The position numbers were made by a program, and so were the translations under genes. A model generated the notes under the pieces. It was not told where the DNA came from. It worked only from the letters and a program-made list of their open reading frames with translations, and did not search any database. From contig NZ_AP023420.1 of assembly GCF_018408705.1 (NCBI RefSeq), positions 2,542,001-2,606,000 of the forward strand: a DNA stretch of 64,000 nt, in the 5' to 3' direction. Each line of letters starts with the position of its first letter. Positions within the stretch are counted from its first letter, which is position 1. This DNA is from Pusillibacter faecalis (GTDB lineage: Bacteria > Bacillota > Clostridia > Oscillospirales > Oscillospiraceae). Shown here one piece after another: positions 32,567-41,791 of the stretch.

Positions 32567-34189
32567 TTATCGTTCCTGTTCCTGCCTTTTCACAGGCTTG
32601 CGCTCCCGGTGTAAAATCTGGTCGATATTGCCCTTGACAGTCTGTAAGCGGCGGTATTCCTCCCGTTTTGCCCGGTAATCGTTGTAGCCGCTGTTTTTCT
32701 CTTGGATAAGGGTTTCAATCTCTGCTTGCAGGGCTTTATAGCTCGGCAGCTTGGAAATGCCGTTTTCCCTGAAATAGCGGGCGGCTGCGTCTGCTATGAT
32801 AAAGTCGCTTTCGTACTTCTGACGGTAGGCTGCTTTTGCTTTGGCGTTTTTCTGCTGTTTCAGCCCGTCCCGGACAGGGCGGGTCTTGGAATAGGCAAGC
32901 ACCTGCCGTTGCAGCTCCTTTTTCCCGTTCAGCGTCTTTTCCATCTGCTTCAGCTCTGTAAGGCTTTCCCGCATGGCGGTATAGGCGGCAGAACAGGCTT
33001 CGTCCAGTTCCTCCGGGGAAGAAAAGCCGTACTGCTGATAGGCGGTAACGGTAGCTGCCATTTGCTTTAGGTTGTGCTTTGCCGCCCAGCGGTCATAGCC
33101 CACGCCCTTGCCCTCGGCTCGCTTGGCTTCCCGGTCAACCATGCGCTGCAAGGTGTTGTCTGCCGGGGTGGTTTTTGTGGTTTTTTCCCCTTGTGACAGC
33201 TTTTTAACCGCGGCAGGGTATTCGAGTATGGCTTTGCTCTGTTCGGCGGCTCTGTGGGCGTTCTGCGTAAGCAGGACAAGGACAGCAGCCTTGTCAAAAT
33301 CGTCCCCCAGCTTCCGGGCTGTGATAGGCTTTGTCCTGTCCGGCGTGAGGTAGGAAAGCCGCCCCCGGCTCTCCTTGACGGTCACACCCTCCCGCAGCAA
33401 AAGGGAAGAAAATTCGTCAAAGCTGCCAGCTTGGGAAAGTGCCTGCCGTATCGTCCGGCGCAGCTTCGCCTTGTCCGTTTCAAACTTGGTGGGCTTGGTC
33501 GGCTGTCCTGCGGCTTCTCTGACAGCGTTCTCTTTATCAAGGGCAAGCTGTCCTTTCTTTGCCGCCCAGTATTCCCGTTCGGTTATCCGTTCCTTGCTGC
33601 CGCTTAGGAGGTCGATTTGGTAAAGCCCCTCCCGGTGGCACATCTCCATGACTTCACTCTTGAAATATTCCATAGCGGCGTTGGTGCAGCGGTGCTTGCA
33701 GCCCTCCCGTGTGTCGGCTGGTCTGTCCATGTAGGGCAGAAGCGGGACTTCATAAATCCGCAGGGAGTTGATGACGATATGCACATGGATATTGCCGCTG
33801 TGGTTATGCCCGTCCGGGTGGGTGCAGACTAAGGCTTGGTGTCCGGGGAAATGCTCTTTACAGAACTGCTCGCCCAGCTCCTGCGCCCGGTCTACGGTCA
33901 AGCCGTTGTCTGTCCCGTCCCGTGGGTCAAAGCTGATGATATAGTGGTGGCTTTTCACATCTTCCCGTTTTTGGTTTTTCTCATAGCGGAGATTAGCCCG
34001 CATACAGGCAACAGCGAAATCCTCGCCCCCACAGTTGAGGGAAGAAATGCGGTAATCCTCCCTCGGTATCAGCCGCCCGTTTTCATCAAGGGTGGGCTTC
34101 ATGGTAAACTCGTCATGCTCAAATGTGAGATAGGCTTCCGCTGCGCCATAGTCCGCATTTTTAGAGCTGATATGTTTGAATGTTGCCAA
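32567..34189 (-). CDS. Relaxase of element C
   Basis: 541 residues from TTG at 34,189. The family opening ATFKHISSKNADYGAAEAYL and the metal motif HPDGHNHSGNIHVHIVINS mark a VirD2-type relaxase that nicks oriT. The C-terminal half is a long coiled region. Overlaps mobC by 29 bases. It would allow transfer of the element using the ICE's own channel. Confidence 0.9.
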   Translation of the reverse strand: MATFKHISSKNADYGAAEAYLTFEHDEFTMKPTLDENGRLIPREDYRISSLNCGGEDFAVACMRANLRYEKNQKREDVKSHHYIISFDPRDGTDNGLTVDRAQELGEQFCKEHFPGHQALVCTHPDGHNHSGNIHVHIVINSLRIYEVPLLPYMDRPADTREGCKHRCTNAAMEYFKSEVMEMCHREGLYQIDLLSGSKERITEREYWAAKKGQLALDKENAVREAAGQPTKPTKFETDKAKLRRTIRQALSQAGSFDEFSSLLLREGVTVKESRGRLSYLTPDRTKPITARKLGDDFDKAAVLVLLTQNAHRAAEQSKAILEYPAAVKKLSQGEKTTKTTPADNTLQRMVDREAKRAEGKGVGYDRWAAKHNLKQMAATVTAYQQYGFSSPEELDEACSAAYTAMRESLTELKQMEKTLNGKKELQRQVLAYSKTRPVRDGLKQQKNAKAKAAYRQKYESDFIIADAAARYFRENGISKLPSYKALQAEIETLIQEKNSGYNDYRAKREEYRRLQTVKGNIDQILHRERKPVKRQEQER

Positions 34190-34559
34190 CAGCGTCACCC
34201 ACTTTCTGCAAGACTTCAAACTTTAGGGCAGCAAGGTCGGAAACCGCCGCCCGTACCTCCCCGGCAAGCTGCGGGTAGGGGCTGTGCCACTCGTTCAGCG
34301 TCCGGGCTATCTGGTTTAAGTTGCCGCCGATCCTGCCGTATTCGGCGGTCAGCTTCCCGACAGCGGCAAGCAACTCGTCATTGACGGGGGAAACGGTTAT
34401 GATGGGGCGTATGGCTGCCCCGGTTATGGCTTGCCGGATAAACTCGGCTTGGCTCATGTTGTAAGCAGAAAGCCTTTCCGCAAACTCGGCGTATTCTTCC
34501 TCGGTCATGCGTGTCTTGACTACCCGGCTGCGGTGCGGCGTGTTATATCGTTTTCGCAT
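34161..34559 (-). CDS. MobC-like protein of element C
   Basis: 132 residues. RRSRVVKTRMTEEEYAEFAE-type N-terminal DNA-binding region and the MobC motif GRIGGNLNQIARTLNEWHS. It helps the relaxase at oriT. The ATG follows GAAGGAGG. Confidence 0.88.
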   Translation of the reverse strand: MRKRYNTPHRSRVVKTRMTEEEYAEFAERLSAYNMSQAEFIRQAITGAAIRPIITVSPVNDELLAAVGKLTAEYGRIGGNLNQIARTLNEWHSPYPQLAGEVRAAVSDLAALKFEVLQKVGDAVGNIQTYQL

Positions 34560-35183
34560 GGTAAAACCTCCTTCGGCTGTGCGTGGTGTCCTCTCACTAA
34601 TAGGAGAAAAACAGGGTGTAAAGCGGAACTGTTTTTGAAAAATCCGAAAAATTATTTTGAGGGATTTTCCAGCGGCGTAAGCCGCATAAGCAGGGTTTGG
34701 GGAAGGCACTCCCCAACAAGATTCCCGCAGGGGCAAAATGAGCGATAAGCGAATTTTGGTACTGCGGTAGAATCTTGCTCTGAAAAACTCCGGCGTTCCC
34801 CGGCTTCCGTACTTTCCGCTAACAAGACGTTTCAAAAGGGCTTTGCTACCCGCTATTCCGGCATATCTTGAAAATTTTCCTTTCACTACCTACAACACCA
34901 CGCAAAGCAAAATGGACGGAGATTTTTAGAATTTCCCCTTATTCCCTACAACACCACGCAAGCCGAAAAAGGCGGACAATGGCAGTATTTTTTTCTTTGA
35001 TACCCTCCACGGATAAGTAAGGGATTTTGCCAACTGCGGCGGCAATTTTCCCTTTTGTTTTTTCATACTGGGGATTTTCAAAAATGCCAAACAGGAACGA
35101 AAAAAAGCAGCAAATCTGTTGAATAGATTTACTGCTTTCTGGTTGCCGGCGAAGCGGCGGTTATTCAGTTGTAGGCGGTAGGG
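34560..35183. other. Candidate oriT and replication-origin region of element C
   Basis: No gene in 620 bases. It holds an inverted repeat TTGGGGA-N6-TCCCCAA at 34,697-34,716 preceded by CAGGG; the same GGGTTTGGGGA context occurs next to the relaxase of element B. CCTACAACACCACGCAA occurs twice (34,889 and 34,945), 56 bases apart, and could be iterons. The roles are inferred from position only. Confidence 0.5.
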
Positions 35184-35387
35184 CTATCTCCCAAAGCGGA
35201 ACTTGAAAATAGCTGTGAGAAGCGTCTGGGTGATGTAGTCCTCTGTATCTTGGTCTACCCGTCCATTCACACGGGCGGCACATTGTATGCGGCGGCGGTA
35301 ATACTGCAATACAGTTCCCACCGCTTCCGGCTCCCCGCTGGTGGCTTGGACGATTGTTTCATAGGGGAGAAGCCTATTATTTCTCAT
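35184..35387 (-). CDS. Small helix-turn-helix protein (Tn916 ORF8-like)
   Basis: 67 residues from the ATG at 35,387 (RNNRLLPYETIVQATSGEPE). The helical pattern and position after the sigma factor match the short HTH proteins of conjugative transposons. Overlaps the sigma gene by 11 bases. Confidence 0.65.
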   Translation of the reverse strand: MRNNRLLPYETIVQATSGEPEAVGTVLQYYRRRIQCAARVNGRVDQDTEDYITQTLLTAIFKFRFGR

Positions 35388-35823
35388 ATGCCATTCCCTC
35401 CATTTCCGCTTGGAGCTGCCGTAGGACTTTTCGGATATGGTAGCCCGCTGTGCTGCGGCTGCGCCCGTACTGTCTGCCAATTTCGTGCTGTGGAATACGC
35501 TTGAAAAAGGACAGGTAAATCATTTCCCGCTCCCGTTCGTCCAGCCGTGACAGGGCTTCCGCAAGTAAGCCGCTGCTGAAAATGACCGTATCGCCGCAAA
35601 GGGTAAGTATGTATTCCTCGTCCGGCTCCGGGGCTTGGAAATATTCATCTGTCGTGCCTAAAGGGTAGTGCTTTTCGTCTGTGAGGTATTCAAGGGATAT
35701 TTCTCTTTTGTGCTTCCTGCTCCGTGTCCTCGCTGCGTTGATCGTTGCATTTCGGATAACGACTTTGCAAAAGGCATGGAAAGTGTACTCGATATGTTCC
35801 CGATATTCTTCTGTACAGGTCAT
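35377..35823 (-). CDS. Sigma-70-like transcription factor of element C
   Basis: 148 residues. FHAFCKVVIRNATINAARTR-type region 2 and region 4 (ALSRLDEREREMIYLSFFKR, then HEIGRQYGRSRST). It probably activates promoters of element C. A GGGAGG-type site precedes the ATG. Confidence 0.8.
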   Translation of the reverse strand: MTCTEEYREHIEYTFHAFCKVVIRNATINAARTRSRKHKREISLEYLTDEKHYPLGTTDEYFQAPEPDEEYILTLCGDTVIFSSGLLAEALSRLDEREREMIYLSFFKRIPQHEIGRQYGRSRSTAGYHIRKVLRQLQAEMEGMAYEK

Positions 35824-35971
35824 GGAAAATCCCCCTTTCCTCCCAAAAGGGCTGTGGCTGGTTAGTAGTTGCTTTTTATGATAGTAAGGGGCGGCAGCAC
35901 TTTAGGCTGTCGCTCCTTGACTGCCTAACTGCAAAACCGGGCGGGGCTGTCAACGGCGGGCGAAGCCCGTT

Positions 35972-36010
35972 CATCTTGACCGTTGACTGGCTCGGCCAGG
36001 TTTGCTATTT
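35972..36010. repeat. 38-base cargo-flanking repeat, copy 2
   Basis: See 17,956-17,993 for the partner copy. Here it lies between the sigma gene and the methyltransferase, and is the apparent join between backbone and cargo DNA. Confidence 0.6.
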
Positions 36011-36027
36011 ATCCGGCAAACTTGAAT

Positions 36028-36795
36028 TTATTTTAAGCTATCACGTTTTACCTTTTTAAGCCTTACTATCATTACCATAGGAATTTCTTTGTTGTTTTTG
36101 AAACATTCTTCATAAAATCCATCAATGACAAATCCAGCTCTAAAACAAAGGTTAAAAATATCTTGTATGGAACGATGATAATAAATCTGCTCCTCCGGTT
36201 GCCCTTCAATCGCTATACCATAGTAACTGTGCGGTGTCATATATTTTTCAGTCAACGTGATAAAACAAGGGTGTTGCGTTGCAAAGACAAAAATTCCGCT
36301 TTCCTCCAACAGTTCATAAACAGCCATAAGAAGTGGTTCAATATCCGTAATATCCATAATTGCCATATTAGAAACTGCTTTCGTAAAGGCTCGATTTCTT
36401 TTTAATTCTAATATACTTTCTCTATTGGTCGCATCCGCTACACAAAATTCAATTTGTTTTGCATATTGTGATTGCCGTCTTTTAGCCAATTCTATCATTT
36501 TTTTGCTGTAATCAAAAGCGACAATCGAAGCGCCTCTTTGTGCAAGATACGAAGAATAATTTCCATTGCCACACGCAATATCCAAAATGTAATCCGCAGG
36601 ATTAGGAGATAGAAGTTCCGTTACTTTGGGACGCACTACCTCTCTGTGAAATTCATTAGATTTGTCACCCATTGCATTATCCCAAAATTGTGCGTTTTTC
36701 TCCCAGATTTTTTTACTTTCCTCTGTTCCCATGTTCTCTCCCACTCCCAAAATTTGCCTTTTTGCTTCCATTAAATCTTCCTTACTATATTCCAT
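36028..36795 (-). CDS. Class I SAM-dependent methyltransferase
   Basis: 255 residues from the ATG behind GGAGGGTAACA. Motif I is YILDIACGNGNYSSYL, with a later VADAT. The substrate is unknown; small-molecule or antibiotic methylation is possible. It lies downstream of tet(W) on the same strand, starting about 50 bases after the tet(W) stop, and is probably co-transcribed with it. AT-rich compared with the backbone. Confidence 0.8.
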   Translation of the reverse strand: MEYSKEDLMEAKRQILGVGENMGTEESKKIWEKNAQFWDNAMGDKSNEFHREVVRPKVTELLSPNPADYILDIACGNGNYSSYLAQRGASIVAFDYSKKMIELAKRRQSQYAKQIEFCVADATNRESILELKRNRAFTKAVSNMAIMDITDIEPLLMAVYELLEESGIFVFATQHPCFITLTEKYMTPHSYYGIAIEGQPEEQIYYHRSIQDIFNLCFRAGFVIDGFYEECFKNNKEIPMVMIVRLKKVKRDSLK

Positions 36796-36845
36796 TGTTA
36801 CCCTCCATAACTTCTGATTGTTGCCGTCTTGACGATTATGTATCT

Positions 36846-38765
36846 TTACATTACCTTCTGAAACATATGGCGCACCTTGTCCAGGCGGCTGTTTGGACGG
36901 CGGGGCTGGATGACCGGCTGACCGACAGCGGCCTGATATCCTTTCAGCTCTGTAAGGCATACGCTCCGCCCGTTGGTGTAAAAGGCCAGATCAGTACGGT
37001 ATGCCTGTATACAGCGGGCGGGAATCTCGCCAGTAAAGACAACTTCATCCTTTTTTACCTGGGCCGTTTCGATGGTGGCACAGTATTTCGGTGCATCATG
37101 ATAAGCCCTGGAAAGGTATTCCTGGGGCGCATAGAGGATGAAGGAGAGATAAGGTTCCAGCAGCTGCGTCCCCGATTCCTTCAATGCCTGTTCCAATACA
37201 ATCGGGGCCAATGAGCGGAAGTCCGCCGGCGTGCTGACCGGACTGTAATAAAGCCCGTATTCAAAGCAAATCTTACAGTCCGTTACGTTCCAGCCGAACA
37301 AGCCCTGCTCCAGCCCGTAACGGATACCATCCCTGACAGCGTTTTGAAAACTCTGGTTCAAGTATCCCAGCGAAACCCGGCTCTCGTATTGTACACCGGA
37401 GCCAAGCGAGAGTGGTGTAACAGACAGTCCTATGGATGCCCAAAACGGGTTGGGCGGCACCTCGATATGGATGGTGTGGCTGGCTGCTTTGAGCGGCCGC
37501 TCCATATAAATGACGGAGGGTTCCTTTACCACTGTTTCAAGCTTGTATTTTTCCGACAGCAAAGCGGAAACAACCTCCAACTGCACCCGGCCCAAAAAAG
37601 AAAGAATGATCTCATGGGTGATGGAATCCACTTCGCAACGCAAAAGCGGGTCAGTATCCGCAAGTTGCGTAAGAGCGTCCAGCAGCCGTTCTCTTTGCGC
37701 TGCCGTTTTCGGCGCAATCGTCGTCCGCAGCATGGGGAGGGGGTCCTCGCGCCACCTTTTACGAGGGAGCCGGGTTTGGTCCCCTAATACATCGTTTAAC
37801 CTCACGCTGTCGCTGGGAAGGATAACAATTTCACCCTGATAAGCGGTGTCTGTCCGAACAATTTCCCCTTTGGATGGAATACGCATCTCTGTGATTTTCA
37901 GCTTTTCTCTCCCGGCCAGGGCCACCGTATCCCGCAGGCGCAGCGTTCCGCTGTATAACCGTAGATAGACACGCCGCTGGCCGCAATCGGTGTACTCAAC
38001 CTTGAAAACGCTGCCGCATAGGGCGGCGCCCCCCTGTTCCCCAATCGGTTGGAACAGCCCTGTCACCGCATCCATCAACGGTTGAATGCCAAGGCCATTT
38101 TTGGCGCTGCCATGATAGACTGGGAACAGGGAGGCGTCTTGAACCCGCTGCTGTTCCTCCCGCGCAAGTTTTTCCCGGCTGATTGGTTCTCCTGCGATAT
38201 ACTTTTCCAATAATTCATCGTTATTTTCGATGACCGCATCCCATGCTTCTATGTCGGTATTTTCCTCCAGGACTATTTCCGGGGACAGCGACACCGTCTG
38301 CTTGATGATAATATCGGCGGAGAGCTTATCCCGAACAGACTGAACCACGCTCTGCAAATCAACGCCAGCCTGGTCGATCTTGTTGATAAAGATAACGGTG
38401 GGAATGTTCATTTTCCGCAGGGCATGGAACAGAATACGGGTCTGGGCCTGCACGCCATCTTTAGCGGAGATCACCAAGATGGCCCCATCTAAAACAGCCA
38501 AAGAGCGGTACACCTCCGCCAAAAAATCCATGTGGCCGGGCGTATCCACAATGTTAACTTTACATCTGTGCCACTGGAAGGAAGTGACTGCCGCTTGAAT
38601 GGTAATCCCACGCTGCCGCTCCAAAAACATGGTGTCCGTCCTCGTTGTCCCTTTTTCGACGCTCCCCGGTTCTGAAATGGCTCCGCTGGCATATAGCAGG
38701 CTCTCCGTCAAGGTCGTCTTTCCAGCGTCTACATGGGCAAGAATTCCAATATTGATTATTTTCAT
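36846..38765 (-). CDS. tet(W): Tet(W)-type tetracycline ribosomal protection protein
   Basis: 639 residues, the length of Tet(W), with elongation-factor GTPase motifs [18 protein letters not shown] and NKID. It releases tetracycline from the ribosome. The sequence matches my memory of Tet(W) closely throughout, including [16 protein letters not shown] and the C-terminus RHMFQKVM. Small differences could reflect a variant or mosaic allele. It is preceded by an attenuator and a short leader peptide. Confidence 0.96.
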   Translation of the reverse strand: MKIINIGILAHVDAGKTTLTESLLYASGAISEPGSVEKGTTRTDTMFLERQRGITIQAAVTSFQWHRCKVNIVDTPGHMDFLAEVYRSLAVLDGAILVISAKDGVQAQTRILFHALRKMNIPTVIFINKIDQAGVDLQSVVQSVRDKLSADIIIKQTVSLSPEIVLEENTDIEAWDAVIENNDELLEKYIAGEPISREKLAREEQQRVQDASLFPVYHGSAKNGLGIQPLMDAVTGLFQPIGEQGGAALCGSVFKVEYTDCGQRRVYLRLYSGTLRLRDTVALAGREKLKITEMRIPSKGEIVRTDTAYQGEIVILPSDSVRLNDVLGDQTRLPRKRWREDPLPMLRTTIAPKTAAQRERLLDALTQLADTDPLLRCEVDSITHEIILSFLGRVQLEVVSALLSEKYKLETVVKEPSVIYMERPLKAASHTIHIEVPPNPFWASIGLSVTPLSLGSGVQYESRVSLGYLNQSFQNAVRDGIRYGLEQGLFGWNVTDCKICFEYGLYYSPVSTPADFRSLAPIVLEQALKESGTQLLEPYLSFILYAPQEYLSRAYHDAPKYCATIETAQVKKDEVVFTGEIPARCIQAYRTDLAFYTNGRSVCLTELKGYQAAVGQPVIQPRRPNSRLDKVRHMFQKVM

Positions 38766-38799
38766 GTGATTGTCCTCCCTTTACAGCCCCAAAGGGCAT

Positions 38800-38860
38800 A
38801 AAAATCCCCAGCAGTAAAATACTTTTACCACTGGGGATTCTAATTTGCGGACATACACAT
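38800..38860 (-). promoter_or_regulatory. tet(W) leader peptide and attenuator
   Basis: A six-codon frame (ATG-TGT-ATG-TCC-GCA-AAT-TAG, 38,860-38,840) precedes a hairpin with CCCCAG and CTGGGG arms (38,805-38,837) and a U-tract. This matches tet(M)-style control, in which tetracycline-slowed ribosomes on the leader let transcription continue. Confidence 0.8.
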
Positions 38861-39126
38861 ATACAGCATACACCTATTTGTGATTGCTGTTTTTTGAATA
38901 TGTCAAAATTGATAAGGCAAAAGTATTCTTAAATTGGGTACAAAAAACCAAGCCCCCACAAAAGGAGCTATCATAATTCTTTGTTCCCACTATTTGATTA
39001 TAGTTTTATTTAAGAATACCTTGCCGCATATTTTTTACTCCTTTTCTGGAATGAAGCTATTATATCACATCAGTTTTAGGAAAGCAAGTACCTAAAAGAA
39101 ATTTTTCTTCCCCTTATATGTAACAA

Positions 39127-39648
39127 TCATACCGGCTTCCTGGTGTTCAGAATGGTTTCTGCTGTCTGCTGTGGTGTTTGATTGGAATTGTCCAGCCAAA
39201 AGCCGATCCGTGGTGTTGTCTGCATAAATGTATCGTATAAGGTTTCAACCGTAAAGCCGGAATAGCCTGTTTTCTCCCTGTATCGTTCCCTTTCTTTTAT
39301 TGTTTCCACATCTGGACAAAGAACGACAACCTCAACAGGGTATTTATGCAGATAATTTATCATTCGGTTTAATTCATCACCGTAGTAGTTATCTTGGATC
39401 ACTACAGAAAAGCCGTTGTCAAAGTATGACCTTGCCGCATCAGCAGTCAATTTGTATCGAAGGTACAGCTGGCGGACTGCTTCCGCTGATGGGGTAGCTG
39501 ACATATTTTCTCTGCCTGAAATAATCATTTTTCGGAACACATCACCACGAAGATGGACGCATTTTTCTATTGATTTTGCCAGTAAATCGGAAACTGTAGA
39601 TTTTCCAGAAGCCATTAAGCCTGTAATGAGATAAATTTTTTGTTTCAT
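39127..39648 (-). CDS. P-loop small-molecule or nucleotide kinase-like protein
   Basis: 173 residues. Walker A is GLMASGKST; DNYYGDELNR and FWLDNSNQTP follow. This looks like a zeta-toxin or chloramphenicol-phosphotransferase-like kinase fold. The substrate is unknown and a resistance role is possible. AT-rich cargo upstream of tet(W). Confidence 0.7.
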   Translation of the reverse strand: MKQKIYLITGLMASGKSTVSDLLAKSIEKCVHLRGDVFRKMIISGRENMSATPSAEAVRQLYLRYKLTADAARSYFDNGFSVVIQDNYYGDELNRMINYLHKYPVEVVVLCPDVETIKERERYREKTGYSGFTVETLYDTFMQTTPRIGFWLDNSNQTPQQTAETILNTRKPV

Positions 39649-39796
39649 TTCACTTCCTCCGGCACAAAAAATATGTACATGTAACTAATTCAACACATTT
39701 ATAATTTGAATAGGGACATTATAGCATTTACTAAATACAAATTCAATGTATACGGAAAGAAAGATATAAGGAGTGGGAGGGATTCCGCCGTAGTCG
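39649..39796. other. AT-rich gap, no gene seen
   Basis: About 150 bases between the kinase start and the palindrome at the element C end. TATAAT-like sequences occur on both strands; one probably drives the kinase gene. Confidence 0.4.
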
Positions 39797-39838
39797 GCAT
39801 TGTAGGAAAATCCAAAAGTTTAGATTTTCCCACAATGC
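39797..39838. repeat. 42-base near-perfect palindrome near the element C right end
   Basis: GCATTGT...ACAATGC outer arms and GGAAAATC...GATTTTCC inner arms. Lies about 90 bases from the Maff2 junction. It could be an accessory binding site for the recombinase. Confidence 0.6.
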
Positions 39839-39910
39839 TTATCTTTTGGTCTTTGGTTCGGAATAGTGTAGTGCTGGCGGTCTATCTCTTGTTTTCGGTT
39901 GCTTGCTTCC

Positions 39911-40051
39911 TTACCGTACATGAGCATTTGCCGCGGGGTTGTCGGACCCGTAACCTTCCAGCAGATTGATGACGCCCCACACCGCCAGACCAGCGCCCAG
40001 CGCCATGACCAGAATCTTGAGAATGTCGATAGCAGAGTTAAAAAATTCCAT
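39911..40051 (-). pseudogene. Maff2-family gene, N-terminal fragment
   Basis: MEFFNSAIDILKILVMALGA, then GLAVWGVINLLEGYGSDNPAA, a membrane segment and the family's glycine-rich loop. After the AAA at 39,927-39,929 the frame enters element C and stops at 39,911. The start follows GGAGG. Confidence 0.85.
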
Positions 40052-40087
40052 ATACGTTCCTCCATTTTGTTTGTTGGTTTTGGGTAC

Positions 40088-40112
40088 AAAAAAAGCCGCC
40101 CACATTGGCGGC
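40088..40112 (-). terminator. Terminator between virD4 and the Maff2 gene
   Basis: Minus-strand stem GCCGCC-N6-GGCGGC followed by seven U, directly after the palindrome. An intrinsic terminator inside the transfer operon implies read-through control. Confidence 0.8.
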
Positions 40113-40113
40113 G

Positions 40114-40136
40114 CTTCGGGCCATCATGGCCCGAAG
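40114..40136. repeat. ICE2 palindrome after virD4
   Basis: Perfect CTTCGGGCC/GGCCCGAAG arms around ATCAT, starting at the base after the virD4 stop and abutting the terminator. Confidence 0.92.
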
Positions 40137-41010
40137 TTACACAAACTCGTCGCTGTCCAGATCGTCGAAATTCAACAGGTCAGCTTCTTCGTCTGTGTCG
40201 GAGCAGTCCACCTCGTACACCGTGTATTTGTCCTCCGGCTTTAGTCTCAATGGCCGGTGGCGGAACAGGCTTTCCAAGTGGAAGGCGTTTTTCTTTTTGT
40301 CAAACTCGGCTGTGTACTTGTAGTTGGGGTGCTTTTTCAAATCGTATTTGGGAGAAAAGAAGGGCGGAAGCCCTCGAAGCTGCAAGATACACTTGTCTCC
40401 CGGCATGGTGGTGATTTCGCTGGTCGTCATCAGCTCCCGGCCAAGCCGCTGGGTGTTCTGGTTGTAGCTTTCCGACTGCCCACGGGAGCGGCCCTCGGTC
40501 TGCATGGAGATAGTGGCCTTGCCCAGCCAGTTTTCCGAAATATCCTTTAGGGTGGAAGCCTCACGGCCTCCGAGGAACACGATACTGTCCATGTTTCCCA
40601 TGATGGTTTCGGAATGGTCCTTGTACAGCGCCTTGCATTGGCTCATGGCCTGATAAAAGAGCGTCAGGCTGATCTCTCGGGAACGGATAACGGCAACGAT
40701 TTTTTCCAGCCCCGGCACCTGTCCCGTGTTGGCCGCCTCGTCCCACAGCACCCGTACATGATGGGGCAGGCGTCCGCCGTAGGTGTTGTCGGCACGTTCA
40801 CACAGAAGGTTGAACATCTGCGAGAAAGCGAGGGCCACAAGAAAGTTATAGGTGGTGTCCGTATCGCTGATAAGGAAAAACAGCGCCGATTTTTCATCCC
40901 CCAGCCGGTCAAGCTCCAGCTCGTCATAGGACATGATCTCCCGAAGCTGGGGAATGTCAAAGGGAGCGAGGCGGGCCCCGCAGCTAATCAGTATGCTCTT
41001 AGCTGTCTTG
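40137..41010 (-). pseudogene. virD4: VirD4 C-terminal fragment of ICE2
   Basis: Continues the family sequence from GKTAKSILISCGARLAPFDI through the Walker B region (VLWDEAANTG) to an acidic end. The N-terminal half is at 55,147-56,095. A TGA lies five codons before the junction in frame, inside element B, so it is not made as a fusion; an internal ATG is at 40,934. Confidence 0.88.
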
Positions 41011-41060
41011 CCAGAGACAAATTGTCAAGGACTTTTTAATCAAATTCACAAAAAATCTAC

Positions 41061-41099
41061 AAAAAAGGTGCCAGAAGCACTGTATGGCTCCTGACACCT
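41061..41099 (-). terminator. Terminator at the element B left end
   Basis: Minus-strand stem GGTGTCAGGAGCC/GCTTCTGGCACC with a short loop and six U. It would keep element B transcripts out of virD4. Confidence 0.75.
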
Positions 41100-41110
41100 C
41101 GTTTGATAGA

Positions 41111-41476
41111 TTACATTTTTCCGTTCAGCAGGTCTTTGCAGAGATACGCATAGTCTGGCAGTTGGTTGATATATGGCTCCCAGCGCCGCTTGATTTCGGC
41201 CAATTCCAGCGGATCGGCTGCTTCCAGTGCATGATCGTTGCCTGTCATATATAAAACATCCGTAGCAACATCATCCAAACACCTGCCGCAGAGATCGGCG
41301 GCAGATTCTATCCTGATACCGGTATCCACATAGACTGGATTGACGCCAATCGTCAGCCAGACATAGCCTACCTTGTCCGACCAGAGCAGTTCAAAATCAG
41401 GGCTTTGCCGCAGATGTTCCGCAAAGACTTCCTTTACTCGCTCAATTTCATGTTTCTCTTTTTCTGTGTAAAGCAT
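41111..41476 (-). CDS. Hypothetical protein
   Basis: 121 residues from the ATG behind AAGGAGGACACGAAA. Acidic, with WSDKVGYVWLTIGVNPVYVD and a C-terminal helical part. No family recognised. It is the last gene of element B before the left end. Confidence 0.6.
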   Translation of the reverse strand: MLYTEKEKHEIERVKEVFAEHLRQSPDFELLWSDKVGYVWLTIGVNPVYVDTGIRIESAADLCGRCLDDVATDVLYMTGNDHALEAADPLELAEIKRRWEPYINQLPDYAYLCKDLLNGKM

Positions 41477-41553
41477 TTTCGTGTCCTCCTTGACAAAAAT
41501 TTTGGTGCGTACCATCATCAGTTTAGCACAAGGCGGCTTCGTTTATCAGTCTG

Positions 41554-41748
41554 TCACATTTGCTGAATTTCATTTTTGAGCATACGCTTGATTTTATCGC
41601 TCATGGTTTCTGTGCTGGTATTGCTGAAATGGACATGAACCTTGTAGGTTGTCTTTCCGATTTTCTTTATCATCGCCGGCGTGTTTTCCGGCGCTCTGGA
41701 CGCAGTAGCGGCGTCTGACACCTGCATAGTACGGGGTTCTTTGTTCAT
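41554..41748 (-). CDS. TnpW-like transposon protein
   Basis: 64 residues; the end IKKIGKTTYKVHVHFSNTST and MSDKIKRMLKNEI match the TnpW pattern of Tn4451-like elements. ATG behind AGAAAGGAGCGCC. Function in Tn4451 is not established. Confidence 0.7.
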   Translation of the reverse strand: MNKEPRTMQVSDAATASRAPENTPAMIKKIGKTTYKVHVHFSNTSTETMSDKIKRMLKNEIQQM

Positions 41749-41791
41749 GGCGCTCCTTTCTCCGAACGGGTCTGTGCCGCCCGGTAAAAAA

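Larger units (their letters stand above)
28583..39929. mobile_element. Element C: tet(W)-bearing mobilizable element inserted in the Maff2 gene
   Basis: Joining GGC-AAA (39,930 side) with AAA-GAGCC (28,580 side) restores the Maff2 frame exactly, which fixes the ends to within the shared AAA. It is about 11.35 kb and encodes its own recombinase, relaxase, MobC, replication proteins, sigma factor and tet(W). No ICE2 palindrome was noticed in it, so it arrived separately. Confidence 0.85.

Noticed and set aside
39706..39969. A plus-strand 87-codon frame across the Maff2 junction
   Set aside because: It spans the element border and the palindrome, has no ribosome-binding site and overlaps the minus-strand Maff2 fragment.
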